The notes below the pieces were generated by a model that ran no database searches, was not told the origin of the DNA, and worked only from the letters and a program-made list of their open reading frames with translations. Of a DNA stretch of 25,550 bases, positions 6,924 to 15,222 are shown piece after piece (position 1 is the first letter of the stretch; the number at the start of each line of letters is the position of its first letter). The position numbers and the translations under genes are program-made. Source of the DNA: an uncultured Campylobacter sp. (GTDB taxonomy: Bacteria; Campylobacterota; Campylobacteria; Campylobacterales; Campylobacteraceae); the NCBI GenBank assembly GCA_900539255.1, contig UQBJ01000029.1, positions 1 through 25,550 of the forward strand, given 5' to 3'.

Positions 6924-8099
6924 TTAGCCCTCATTTGCCTTGATAAAACGCAAATACACATAGCCCACGATACCGCTGGTAAAACTTGCCACAAGCACAG
7001 AAAGGCGGTCGGTGTAGCCAAAGGCAGCGGGGTTTGCATAAGCTAAACCATCGACAAAAAGGCTCATCGTAAAGCCTATGCCCGTGAGTATGCAAATGCC
7101 GTAAAATTGCTTGTAGCTCACATTTTGGGGCAAATGCGCAAGTTTCATTTGTATGCTTATCCACGAGAGTAAAAACACGCCCACTTGCTTGCCAACAAAA
7201 AGCCCCAAAAAAATGCCGACACTCACGGGGTTTAAAAGCTGTGAAAAGTCCATTTGACGCAAATCCACGCCTGCATTTGCAAAGGCAAAAAGCGGCAAGA
7301 TAAAAAAGACAACCCAAGGGTTTAAATCCGCATAAAGTGCCTTTAAAAAGGGCGTTCCGTCCTTTCTTTCAAGCGGGATAAAAAGCGAAACGATGACGCC
7401 TGCAAGTGTGGCGTGAACCCCGCTTTGCAACATAGCAAGCCACAAAAGCACGCCCGTGATGAAGTAAAATGGGAGTTTGCTTACTCTTAAATAATTCAAA
7501 AGCCCAAGACAAGCTATACAAAGTGCTGAAACTATCAGTGCAGCAAGGCTCAGCTCACTTGTGTAAAACAAAGCGATGATTAAAATCGCGCCAAAATCAT
7601 CAAAAATCGCTAGTGAAAGCAAAAAAAGCTTCAAAGAACTCGGCACGCGCTTGCCAAGCAGCATCAAAACGCCCACGCCAAAGGCTATGTCAGTAGCTGT
7701 GGGGATAGCCCAGCCCTTTAAGGCGTAGTTGTCGTTCCAGTTGATGAGCGCGAAAATGAGCGCAGGCATAGCCATACCGCCAAGTGCGCCAAAAATCGGC
7801 AGGCTTACTGAGCGGATATTGCGCAGTTGCCCGCGCATAATCTCGTATTTGAGTTCAAGCCCTATACAAAGGAAAAAAATCGCAATCAACCCGTCATTTA
7901 TCCAGTGCAGTAGGCTTTTGGAGAGCTTTACCTTCTCGCCTGTGGCAAAGTCGGCTTCAAAGGAAATTTCTATGTGTAAAAAATGCTCGTAAATCACGCT
8001 GAAAATAGTGTTTTGACACAGCAAGGCAAGCAGGGTGCAAATGATGAGCAAAATGCCCGGAAAGGTCTCGCTGTGGATAAGTTCTTTGATTTTCGTCAT
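6924..8099 (-). CDS. nhaA: Na+/H+ antiporter NhaA, first copy
   Basis: This 391-residue paralogue of the downstream nhaA retains Asp137 (TATDIAF), the Asp167-Asp168 pair (SLAIFDDFGAI) and the Lys in FVGKQVG. It has an extra charged loop after the first helix (about residues 45-62, ADFATGEKVKLSK) that the second copy lacks; this loop may contribute to dimer contacts or pH response (inference). The ATG at 8099 has only a weak upstream purine stretch (AAAGAAAAG). A -10 box lies at 8133-8138. It is the first gene of the nhaA-nhaA-NlpC/P60 operon. Confidence 0.96.
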   Translation of the reverse strand: MTKIKELIHSETFPGILLIICTLLALLCQNTIFSVIYEHFLHIEISFEADFATGEKVKLSKSLLHWINDGLIAIFFLCIGLELKYEIMRGQLRNIRSVSLPIFGALGGMAMPALIFALINWNDNYALKGWAIPTATDIAFGVGVLMLLGKRVPSSLKLFLLSLAIFDDFGAILIIALFYTSELSLAALIVSALCIACLGLLNYLRVSKLPFYFITGVLLWLAMLQSGVHATLAGVIVSLFIPLERKDGTPFLKALYADLNPWVVFFILPLFAFANAGVDLRQMDFSQLLNPVSVGIFLGLFVGKQVGVFLLSWISIQMKLAHLPQNVSYKQFYGICILTGIGFTMSLFVDGLAYANPAAFGYTDRLSVLVASFTSGIVGYVYLRFIKANEG

Positions 8100-8132
8100 C
8101 GCTTTTCTTTAATTTATAGTAAATTTAAGCAA

Positions 8133-8138
8133 ATTATA
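8133..8138 (-). promoter_or_regulatory. -10 box of nhaA operon
   Basis: The minus strand reads AAAGTATAATTTG, with a perfect TATAAT 34 bases upstream of the nhaA ATG. There is no clear -35 box, as is usual in Campylobacter. Confidence 0.6.
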
Positions 8139-8251
8139 CTTTAAGAATGTTTCAATCAAGCTAAAATTCAGCAAAAATTTAAGAAATTTTTGCTTTTGTG
8201 GGTAAATTTGGGGAAACAGATGACGGGAAATGGAAAAATATCTTAAATTTT

Positions 8252-8440
8252 GTCATACTTTGTCTTGTCATACTGAGGCGTTAGCCGAAGTATCCACAAA
8301 TTCAAAGTGCGATTTTAGTGCTTTAAGACATATCTTAAATTTCTTTGGATTTTTCGCTTTGTGCTAACGAACTTTGCTCAAAATGACAAAACAAGCCAAA
8401 AGCAAGGTTTGCTGTCATACTGAGCGTTAGCGAAGTATCC
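8252..8440. repeat. Cluster of three REP-like half-elements
   Basis: The gene-free stretch from 8100 to 8477 holds three half-elements. One is at 8267-8295 (ACT/AGT type, with an inner stem GGC-GTTA-GCC), preceded by a partial copy at 8252. One is at 8347-8387 (inverted TTT/AAA type). One is at 8414-8440 (ACT/AGT). The first two face each other around an AT-rich centre. They separate the divergent nhaA operon and the sigma-28-driven gene. Confidence 0.75.
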
Positions 8441-8477
8441 AAAATTTAAATTTAACTCCAAATTCAGCGTAAATTTC

Positions 8478-8504
8478 TAAATGTCAAGCTCAAAATGCCG
8501 ATTT
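8478..8504 (+). promoter_or_regulatory. Sigma-28 (FliA) promoter
   Basis: TAAA (8478-8481), exactly 15 bases, then GCCGATTT (8497-8504). This matches the flagellar sigma-28 consensus TAAA-N15-GCCGATAA at 10 of 12 defined positions with exact spacing. It lies 27 bases upstream of the ATG at 8532, the right distance for a transcription start at about 8511. Confidence 0.8.
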
Positions 8505-8531
8505 TGAATTTATACTCAAAAAGGATTGAAA

Positions 8532-9794
8532 ATGATAAATTTCAGCACAAATTCAAACACCTTTAATCCACTTGCAAATTTAAAAGTAAGCGTAAAAAAT
8601 GCTGACAGCAAAGGCACAAATTCGCAAAGTGCGATAAATTTAAAGATAAATTCGGCTATAAATTTACACCAAAATACAAATTCAAGCATTTTAAATTCAG
8701 CCACAACTTCAACCCAAAACGCAAATTCCACTCAAAGCAAAAACTCAAATTCAAACGAAGTTTTAGGCTATAAAGTCGATAAAGATGGCTTTTTCACGGC
8801 TGAGTTTAACGAAAAGGCGGGCATTCCAAGCGATTATAAAATCCATTCTAGCACTATGCAAAGCCTTGTCAAAAGCCAAACCACCACACAAAATTTCTTT
8901 TATTTTGCGAATTTTCAAAGCGTTGATATAGCCAAAACCATAGGCAATGCCTATAAAATAGTCTCTCAGTTGCTTGAAAAAAGCCCCGAACTAGCGCACA
9001 AAGAGAGTTTTAGCAAAGAGGATTTAGAGGATTATTTTCCGCGAAACTACATTACAGACAGCTCGGGCAGCGTTTTGCGCACCTACACTTCAAGCGAGGC
9101 GAAAGAAGTGCTTGATTTGGGCGGCTTTAAGGTAGGCGCAAACGAAAAGCTGAATTTAAGTTTCGCCACACTTCGCTACACAAAGGGCGTTGTAAGCGAT
9201 GATGAGTTTGCTTTTGACGGCGACATTTTGCATAGCAATATGTTTGGGGGCAAGGAAGGGTTGTATAGCTTTGACACCACGAGCGACAAATACACCAACG
9301 CAGACAGCTCCATCACAAAGGGCGGGCTTTTAGTCGGCTTTTTGAGCCACAACACCTTTGCCTACAATGCTCCAAGCCCGCTCATCGCTGGACAAACGAG
9401 CATACAAGGCAAAATCAACGCACTTGACAAAGACACAAGCCAAGATGAAATCAAAAGCCTTTCGTCCTTTATGCAGAGCAATATACTTGTTTTAGATAGC
9501 CAAAACTACGGCGAATTCAACCAACTGATGAGTTCAAATTTAAGCATAGGTGAATTTAAACAGGCTTATTTAAAACTCAAACAAAGCACGGAAAACAGGC
9601 ACAAAAACAAACAAAACGCCCAAGATTTCACAGACCCTAAAATTCAAGCGATGAAAATTTTACTTGATGAGCTTTCAAAGATAAACAAAAGGCTTTCAAA
9701 GGGCGATTTTACCGCACTACAATCGCAAAGTTTTGATGAAATTTTAGCGGATTTAAATTTTGATAACTTTCAAAAAATCGACCTTAAAGCCTAA
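8532..9794 (+). CDS. Unrecognised protein, predicted flagellar co-expressed
   Basis: I do not recognise this 420-residue protein. Residues 1-75 are rich in Asn, Ser, Thr and Gln with alternating INLKINS-like segments. From about residue 80 a folded region begins (GYKVDKDGFFTAEFNEKAGI). The C-terminal third is helical and charged (KIQAMKILLDELSKINKRLS). No signal peptide or membrane segment is visible. A TTG at 8526 is in frame, but AAGGA at 8521-8525 is spaced correctly (6 bases) only for the ATG at 8532. The sigma-28 promoter directly upstream predicts expression together with late flagellar genes. Low-complexity polar N-termini occur in flagellar-secreted proteins, so a secreted or flagellum-associated role is possible, but this is inference. 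Confidence 0.88.
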   Translation: MINFSTNSNTFNPLANLKVSVKNADSKGTNSQSAINLKINSAINLHQNTNSSILNSATTSTQNANSTQSKNSNSNEVLGYKVDKDGFFTAEFNEKAGIPSDYKIHSSTMQSLVKSQTTTQNFFYFANFQSVDIAKTIGNAYKIVSQLLEKSPELAHKESFSKEDLEDYFPRNYITDSSGSVLRTYTSSEAKEVLDLGGFKVGANEKLNLSFATLRYTKGVVSDDEFAFDGDILHSNMFGGKEGLYSFDTTSDKYTNADSSITKGGLLVGFLSHNTFAYNAPSPLIAGQTSIQGKINALDKDTSQDEIKSLSSFMQSNILVLDSQNYGEFNQLMSSNLSIGEFKQAYLKLKQSTENRHKNKQNAQDFTDPKIQAMKILLDELSKINKRLSKGDFTALQSQSFDEILADLNFDNFQKIDLKA

Positions 9795-9850
9795 ATTTCT
9801 TTGAAATTTAGCTTAAATTTGCCTTTGCAAACAAACATTAGCTAAATTTT

Positions 9851-9858
9851 GCTACAAT
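9851..9858 (+). promoter_or_regulatory. Extended -10 promoter of ilvE operon
   Basis: TGCTACAAT (t9850-t9858) is an extended -10 box. It overlaps an upstream in-frame ATG at 9857, which therefore cannot be in the transcript. The start at 9893 is correct. Confidence 0.65.
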
Positions 9859-9892
9859 GCCTTTTCAAAAATTTAACGAAAGGTTTTCACCG

Positions 9893-10810
9893 ATGAAAGC
9901 AGAAGCAAAAAAGGTTTGGATGGACGGGCAAATCGTGGATTTTAAGGACGCAAAAGTGCATATACTCACGCATTCTTTGCATTATGGAAACGCCGTTTTT
10001 GAAGGCACGAGAGCGTATAAGACGGACAAGGGTTTGGCGATTTTTCGCTTGCAAGAGCATACCAAACGCCTTTTAGAGTCCGCTAAAATCACGCTTTTAA
10101 AAGTGCCGTTTTCTCAGCAAGAGCTTGAAAAAGCGCAGTTAGAAATCATCAAGGCAAACGGCTTCACGGGCAATGTGTATTTGCGCCCGCTTGTGTATTT
10201 GGGAGACGGCGAAATGGGCGTTTATCATCTTAAAGCGCCTGTGCGTGTCGCCATAGCCGCGTGGGAAATGGGTGCGTATTTGGGCGAGGAAGGCTTGAAA
10301 AAGGGCATTAGAGTGAAAATTTCAAGTTTTATGCGAAACAGCGCAAAATCATCGATGAACAAAGCCAAAGCCAGCGCAAACTACTTAAATTCACAGCTTG
10401 CGAAATTTGAGGCTATCGATGCGGGCTATGAGGAGGGCTTGTTGCTTGATGAGGAGGGCTTTGTGTCTGAGGGCACGGGCGAGTGCTTTTTTATCGTAAA
10501 AAACGGTGCGTTAATCACCCCGCCAAATGACTTTACCCTACGAAGTATCACGCAAGACACGGTTTTGCAAATCGCAAAGAGCCGAAATTTAAGCGTTTTG
10601 CGCCAAAGAATCAGCCGAGATGAAGTTTATACCGCTGATGAAGCCTTTTTGACAGGCACAGCCGCCGAAATCACACCTGTTTCAAACATAGACGGGCGAG
10701 TTATCGGCAACGGCACACGCGGCGAGCTTACCAAGCTCTTACAAGATGCGTTTTTTGACATAGTTTATGGACGCGACAAAAATTTCAGCTCAATGCTGAC
10801 TTATGTGTGA
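9893..10810 (+). CDS. ilvE: Branched-chain amino acid aminotransferase
   Basis: This 305-residue class IV PLP-dependent transaminase performs the last step of Leu, Ile and Val synthesis. Family signatures are visible: HYGNAVFEGTRAY near the N-terminus, the PLP-binding Lys in KASANYLNS, GYEEGLLLDEEGFVSEGTGE, and the phosphate-binding loop FLTGTAAEITPV. The frame extends to an ATG at 9857, but that codon sits inside the promoter -10 box. GAAAGG at 9878-9883 and the usual IlvE length support 9893. It is the first gene of a four-gene unit with the SPFH protein and two membrane proteins, the same order I recall for Cj0269c-Cj0266c in C. jejuni. Confidence 0.95.
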   Translation: MKAEAKKVWMDGQIVDFKDAKVHILTHSLHYGNAVFEGTRAYKTDKGLAIFRLQEHTKRLLESAKITLLKVPFSQQELEKAQLEIIKANGFTGNVYLRPLVYLGDGEMGVYHLKAPVRVAIAAWEMGAYLGEEGLKKGIRVKISSFMRNSAKSSMNKAKASANYLNSQLAKFEAIDAGYEEGLLLDEEGFVSEGTGECFFIVKNGALITPPNDFTLRSITQDTVLQIAKSRNLSVLRQRISRDEVYTADEAFLTGTAAEITPVSNIDGRVIGNGTRGELTKLLQDAFFDIVYGRDKNFSSMLTYV

Positions 10811-10821
10811 AAGGATAAAAA

Positions 10822-11868
10822 ATGCCAGCAGATTTGAATGATTATTTCAACAAAAAGGGCGGCGACAAGCAGAATTTAAATTTCAAAGCCCCAAATTTTG
10901 ATTTTATGAAAAATTTTGGCAAATTCACTCCGCTTGTGTATGTCATCATCGCTTTGGTGCTTGTGCTTGTGCTTGCTAAACCCTTTGCTATCGTAAATTC
11001 AGGCGAAATGGGTATAAAAGTAACCACAGGTGCTTTTGGTGAAAAGGCTTTGGAGCCGGGCTTGCATTTTTTCGTGCCGATTTTTCAAAAAATCATCGTC
11101 ATCGACACAAAGGTGCGACAAATGACTTATGCTTCTGTGGAGGGCGTGAATGAAAGCTCTTTAAGGCAAGGCTCAGGCGTCATCAACAAAAGCTCTATTT
11201 CCGTGCTTGATAGCCGCGGGCTTAGCGTTTCTATCGATGTAACCGTGCAGTATAAGCTTAATGAAGCTGTCGTGCCGCAAACCATAGCCAAATGGAATGT
11301 GAATTGGGAGGACAAAATCATCGACCCAACCGTGCGCGATGTGGTGCGAAGCGTGGTAGGTAAATACACAGCCGAAGAGCTGCCCGCAAATCGCAACGCC
11401 ATAGCTCAGCAAATCAACGATGACATAGGCAAGGTTATCGCAAGCCTGCCAAATAGCCCTGTAATGCTCACCGCCGTGCAGTTGCGCGAAATCGTTTTGC
11501 CCCCTGAGGTAAAAAAGCAAATCGAGCTTGTCCAAGTGGCAAAGCAAGAGGCTGAAAGAGCGAGTCAAGAAGCCTTGCGCCGTGCTACTTTGGCTGAGGG
11601 CGAGGCAAATGCGACTATCATCAGCTCAAAGGGTAAGGCAGATGCCACTAAAATCGAAGCTGATGCGCAAGCGTATGCAAACAAACAAGTAGCAAACAGC
11701 CTTAACAACCCGCTTTTAAATTTAAAGCAAATTGAAGTGCAGGGCAAATTCAACGAGGCGTTAAAAGAAAACACAGACGCAAAGATTTTCTTAACGCCCG
11801 GTGGCTCTGTGCCAAATATCTGGGTAGATACAAAGGATGCGAAAAAACAAAGCGCGATAGGGCAGTAG
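10822..11868 (+). CDS. Prohibitin-like SPFH/Band 7 membrane protein
   Basis: The 348-residue protein has a polar N-terminus (about 1-35), one membrane anchor (about 37-57, PLVYVIIALVLVLVLAK), an SPFH/prohibitin domain (about 60-230: VNSGEMGIKVTTG, LEPGLHF, then QLREIVLPPEVKKQIE) and a helical, Ala/Glu-rich coiled-coil region (about 230-310). Proteins of this kind form large membrane rings that organise lipid domains or control proteases such as FtsH. AAAGGAT precedes the ATG, 11 bases after ilvE. It corresponds to Cj0268c by content and position (from memory). A precise role cannot be read from the sequence. Confidence 0.92.
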   Translation: MPADLNDYFNKKGGDKQNLNFKAPNFDFMKNFGKFTPLVYVIIALVLVLVLAKPFAIVNSGEMGIKVTTGAFGEKALEPGLHFFVPIFQKIIVIDTKVRQMTYASVEGVNESSLRQGSGVINKSSISVLDSRGLSVSIDVTVQYKLNEAVVPQTIAKWNVNWEDKIIDPTVRDVVRSVVGKYTAEELPANRNAIAQQINDDIGKVIASLPNSPVMLTAVQLREIVLPPEVKKQIELVQVAKQEAERASQEALRRATLAEGEANATIISSKGKADATKIEADAQAYANKQVANSLNNPLLNLKQIEVQGKFNEALKENTDAKIFLTPGGSVPNIWVDTKDAKKQSAIGQ

Positions 11869-11890
11869 GCTGAATTTATAAGGATAAACA

Positions 11891-12418
11891 ATGCAAAATT
11901 TAAAGGAATGGTTGCTTTTTTACACGCAGCACCTTTACACCATAGACTTTTTGTTTTTGTTTTTGGTGATTTTTGTTTTTATGTGTATCCTGCTTGTCGT
12001 GGCGTTTTTGGGGCGACACCCGATTTTAGCGCTTTTGGTGCTGATTTTTGACTTTGTGGCTTGTGGGTATTTGTTTTATTATGGTTATGATTTCATCGAC
12101 AGCCGCGTGCGTGCGCGAGAGGCTGAGATTATGGCGTTTCGTTACTATGGCGGCAACAATTTAAGCGTGGATTTTAACATAACCAACCTTTCAAGGCAGG
12201 ACTTTTCCTACTGCGAAGTTACGGCAAAACTGCGCCCCAAACTTGATGAAAACGCAAGTTTTTTCATCACTTACAAAAACCACTTTTTTCCGTTGCGCTC
12301 CAAGTCTAGGAATTTAGAGCGAGGCTTGCTGCGCGGGGAGACACAAATGCAAAGGATAAATTTTGAGAATTTTGGCGACAAAAATATCACTATGCAGCTT
12401 ACAAGCGAGTGTTTTTGA
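11891..12418 (+). CDS. Membrane protein, DUF2393-like, first of pair
   Basis: The 175-residue protein has two membrane segments (about 18-40 and 42-68), followed by a soluble beta-rich part of about 100 residues with NLSVDFNITNLS and SYCEVTAKLRPK, an Ig-like or NEAT-like strand pattern placed outside the membrane (inference). AAGGAT precedes the ATG. It lies directly downstream of the SPFH gene. Its TGA overlaps the ATG of the next gene, which has the same architecture. I believe these match the DUF2393 family seen at Cj0267c/Cj0266c, from memory only. Confidence 0.85.
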   Translation: MQNLKEWLLFYTQHLYTIDFLFLFLVIFVFMCILLVVAFLGRHPILALLVLIFDFVACGYLFYYGYDFIDSRVRAREAEIMAFRYYGGNNLSVDFNITNLSRQDFSYCEVTAKLRPKLDENASFFITYKNHFFPLRSKSRNLERGLLRGETQMQRINFENFGDKNITMQLTSECF

Positions 12419-12927
12419 TGAATAACTTTCACATTTTATCTTGCGCGGGCGTTTTTGTGCTGTTTGCGCTCATTTGCGTTGTGATTTTTTGGAAGATTAA
12501 AAACCTACAAGCCGCGCTTGCTTTTTACTTTGTCAATGTAGTTTTTTCGGCTATACTTTTGTATTCTTTGCTGCTTTATGTCGAAGAACACACCAAGCAG
12601 GCGAGCATTTCAGATGTCAAATACGCCAGAAACCTCCGCACAGAAAGCGTTCTCATCACAGGACGAGTTACAAATATCACTTCATACCCCATAAACAAGT
12701 GCTTTTTAGAGCTTACCATCACCAACAAAGTAGGCGGAGACAGCACAGCCTTTGACCCCAAAAACCGCAAAAATGTCCAAAAAAGCAGCGCATCAAACAG
12801 CGTGAATTATGTCGTGCAAATCATCTCCCTTTTGCCCGGCAACACCTACAAAGACTTTTCCGTCTCAATCCCTTTTCCACCGCAGTTCATACACGCCGAG
12901 TTTTATCATATCTTAAAGTGTGTATAA
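12418..12927 (+). CDS. Membrane protein, DUF2393-like, second of pair
   Basis: The 169-residue protein has two membrane segments (about 6-27 and 34-58) and an exterior domain with SVLITGRVTNITSYPINKC and KDFSVSIPFP, the same layout as the preceding gene. The two are distant paralogues that probably form a complex. GTG at 12409 and TTG at 12415 are also in frame, but the ATG at 12418 overlaps the upstream TGA (TGATG), the classic coupling arrangement. Last gene of the ilvE unit; REP-like repeats begin 28 bases after its stop. Confidence 0.85.
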   Translation: MNNFHILSCAGVFVLFALICVVIFWKIKNLQAALAFYFVNVVFSAILLYSLLLYVEEHTKQASISDVKYARNLRTESVLITGRVTNITSYPINKCFLELTITNKVGGDSTAFDPKNRKNVQKSSASNSVNYVVQIISLLPGNTYKDFSVSIPFPPQFIHAEFYHILKCV

Positions 12928-12954
12928 ATTTTTAGCTATTTTTCACAAAACATT

Positions 12955-13090
12955 GTCATACTGAGCGTAGCGAAGTATCCATAAATTCAAAATGCAAATT
13001 TACATTTTAAAGCGTGGATTTTTCATATTAAATTTAAAGCGTATCTTAAATTCTATGGATTTTTCGCCTTTTACAAAGGCTCAAAATGAC
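12955..13090. repeat. Complete REP-like paired palindrome, copy A
   Basis: A left half-element (12955-12980, ACT/AGT) and an inverted right half-element (13057-13090, TTT/AAA with inner stem GCC-TTTTACAAA-GGC) enclose an AT-rich centre. The centre contains its own inverted AAATTTAA/TTAAATT segment. The whole 136-bp unit recurs at 13249-13386 in direct orientation. Confidence 0.85.
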
Positions 13091-13161
13091 AAATTCCCCA
13101 AAATTCCCCAAAAAACAAAGCTAAATTCCCTAAACTCTGCTTAAAATGACAAGGATTTGCT

Positions 13162-13232
13162 TGTCATACTGACTTGTCTTGTCTTACCGATTTGTTTTCC
13201 CTTGTCATACTGAGGCGTTAGCCGAAGTATCC
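13162..13232. repeat. REP half-element with partial end copies
   Basis: A single ACT/AGT half-element at 13204-13232 (inner stem GGC-GTTA-GCC) is preceded by two partial copies of its end, GTCATACTGA near 13162 and GTCTTACCGA 18 bases later. Confidence 0.65.
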
Positions 13233-13248
13233 AAAAACCCTTTACATT

Positions 13249-13386
13249 GTCATACTGAGCGCAGCGAAGTATCCATAAATTTGAAGTGCAAATTTATATT
13301 TTAAAGTATGGATTTTTCATATTAAATTTAAAGCGTGTCTAAAATTCTATGGATTTTTCGCCTTTTTACAAAAGGCTCAAAATGAC
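13249..13386. repeat. Complete REP-like paired palindrome, copy B
   Basis: Direct repeat of the unit at 12955-13090, starting 294 bases downstream, similar over the whole length including the centre. Inner stem bases change in pairs: GCC-TTTTACAAA-GGC in copy A becomes GCC-TTTTTACAAAA-GGC in copy B. Confidence 0.85.
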
Positions 13387-13740
13387 AAAAATTCCCAAAT
13401 TCCCAAATTCCCCCAAAAATTCAGTCAAAAACAAAAATCCCACTCGCCAAAAAAACTATACCTTATTATATATATACAAATTTTTCTCATCAAACAACCA
13501 CAGCTCAAAAAAAATTTCCCCCATTGTAACAAAAGTTACAGCTTTTCATTTACCTTTCTCTTAAATTTTGCGAATTTTTACTCATCATCGGGTGAAAATT
13601 CGCTCAAATTTCACAAATTTTTGTCAAATTTTTGCAAAAGTGCAAAATTTTCACACGCGTAAAGCCCCATTTTACCACCACTTGAAAAAAATTTGCCAAA
13701 AATTTGCAAAAAATTTCAAACTTTAAGTTTCGTTTAAGCA
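13387..13740. other. AT-rich porA upstream region, no gene
   Basis: This stretch between the repeats and the porA promoter is very A/T- and C-rich, with phased A and T runs (AAAAATTTGCC, AAATTTGCAAAAAATTTC). No convincing open reading frame is present. Phased A-tracts upstream of a strong promoter often bend DNA and raise transcription; that role is inference. Confidence 0.5.
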
Positions 13741-13746
13741 AAAATG

Positions 13747-13754
13747 CCCCCCCC
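13747..13754. repeat. C8 homopolymer in porA promoter spacer
   Basis: Eight consecutive C residues end eight bases upstream of the -10 box (13762-13767). The tract lies inside the expected 17-base spacer between -35 and -10. Runs of seven or more C/G are the usual slippage sites for phase variation in Campylobacter. Confidence 0.85.
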
Positions 13755-13758
13755 TATA

Positions 13759-13767
13759 TGATATAAT
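13759..13767 (+). promoter_or_regulatory. Extended -10 promoter of porA
   Basis: TGATATAAT is a perfect -10 box with TGN extension. It lies 36 bases upstream of the porA ATG. The leader ends with a strong ribosome binding site, AAAGGAG (13792-13798). Confidence 0.8.
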
Positions 13768-13803
13768 GCTTTTTGAATTTCAAACCTAACGAAAGGAGAT
13801 TTT

Positions 13804-15222
13804 ATGAAGTTAGTTAAATTCAGTTTAGTTGCCGCGTTAGCGGTTGGTTCGATGAGTGTGCTTGATGCTAAGCCACTTGAAGAGGCGATTAAAGATGTCG
13901 ATATCAGCGGACATATGAGATACCGCTATGATAGCGTTTCTGTGAAGTCAGGTGCAAACAGAATCGACCCAAGTGCGAGCGGCAAGACTATCGGCGGCAA
14001 GCAACACCACAAATTCCGCTCAGCGGTAAAGGCTGGCGTAGCTATGGGCGATGGCTTTAAGGCTGTCGGCGAGCTATACTACAACAACGACACCAACGGC
14101 GGCTACCTTGGCGAAGGCACGCAAACCAAAAATCCTATCGTCTTAAAGCAAGCCTACTTGCAATACGACAACACAAATGTAGGACTCAGCGCTATGCTCG
14201 GACGACAAGAGCTTGGCACTATATGGACAGCTGATTTGACAGGTATGGCGGCTAAGGTGTTTTTGACACCTGCTGACGGGCTTACTGTGGGCGTTTTCGC
14301 TGTGGATAGCTTTGAAGCTTTTGGCGATGGCAAATCATTTACCGCAAACGATGGCGATGTGGCTGACTTTGGTGTGTATATACCTACCAAAGACGAGACG
14401 GGTGCTGATGTCCCAGGAGCTAAGGCGGCTGTTAATGCGCTCAACTCTCGTTTGTTTAAAAACAATATGTATGGTGCAGCGGTGCTTGGAGACTTCGGAC
14501 CTGCCAAAGTGCAAGTATGGGGTAACTACTGGGACAAAACAGCCACACTTTACGCTGTGCAAGCAAATTTAGGCTTAGCTATGGGCGGTGGCAATGAGCT
14601 AGGCTTTAAGGTAGCTTATCTTGGCAACGCTATAAATAGCGACTTGCAAACAGATGTAAAAGCAGTGCTTGGAGCAACAGAATCCCCAGCAGCAAACGGC
14701 AACCTTGTCGATGTGCGCGCCACAGCTAAATTCGCTGGACTTGATGCGAAAATCGGTGGAATTTACTTTGGTAAAAAAGAGAAATTCACTATCAACACCT
14801 TAGAAGACCCAAGCGGCTCTGACCTTTACATAGGACGACAAATGTTCTACAACAAAGGCTCTTGGCTTGCTCTTTCAGCTGGACAAAACATTTTCGGCTA
14901 TGTGGGCGTGGGCTACACTCTACCTGCTGATATCCGCATAGGCGTGCAAGGCGTGTTTGGACAAACCACAGCCGCAGGCGCACCTGATAAGACATTAGCA
15001 AGTGCAAACAACGGCGCAGGCACTAAATATGAGCTTGCCGCTGATATAGGCTACAAAGTCAATAAAAACCTTAACTTTACGCTTTGGTATTCTCACATAG
15101 AAAGCTCAGCTAAGGTAGAAAAGGCGTATGATGCAGGCACAGACACTTATGTGTCGATTGATAGCCCAAAAGTCAAAGGCACAAAAGACGCTGTGCGCTT
15201 TGAAGCACTTTATAAATTCTAG
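13804..15222 (+). CDS. porA: Campylobacter-type major outer membrane porin
   Basis: The 472-residue protein has a signal peptide (MKLVKFSLVAALAVGSMSVLDA, cleavage after about residue 22). The mature N-terminus reads KPLEEAIKDVDISGHMRYRY, characteristic of the Campylobacter MOMP family, followed by a long beta-barrel with alternating aromatic strands and Gly/Asn/Asp-rich loops. It ends AVRFEALYKF, with the terminal Phe needed for outer membrane assembly. MOMP is a trimeric general porin and dominant surface antigen. The gene is monocistronic, with its own strong promoter and terminator. The C8 tract in its promoter may cause variable expression. Confidence 0.95.
   Translation: MKLVKFSLVAALAVGSMSVLDAKPLEEAIKDVDISGHMRYRYDSVSVKSGANRIDPSASGKTIGGKQHHKFRSAVKAGVAMGDGFKAVGELYYNNDTNGGYLGEGTQTKNPIVLKQAYLQYDNTNVGLSAMLGRQELGTIWTADLTGMAAKVFLTPADGLTVGVFAVDSFEAFGDGKSFTANDGDVADFGVYIPTKDETGADVPGAKAAVNALNSRLFKNNMYGAAVLGDFGPAKVQVWGNYWDKTATLYAVQANLGLAMGGGNELGFKVAYLGNAINSDLQTDVKAVLGATESPAANGNLVDVRATAKFAGLDAKIGGIYFGKKEKFTINTLEDPSGSDLYIGRQMFYNKGSWLALSAGQNIFGYVGVGYTLPADIRIGVQGVFGQTTAAGAPDKTLASANNGAGTKYELAADIGYKVNKNLNFTLWYSHIESSAKVEKAYDAGTDTYVSIDSPKVKGTKDAVRFEALYKF

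Noticed and set aside
9857..9892. Upstream ATG of ilvE as the true start
   Set aside because: It overlaps the -10 box TACAAT and the usual IlvE length is reached from 9893.
13349..13564. 71-codon frame upstream of porA
   Set aside because: Starts inside a REP-like element, is made of Lys/Asn/Pro-rich low complexity and has no ribosome binding site.
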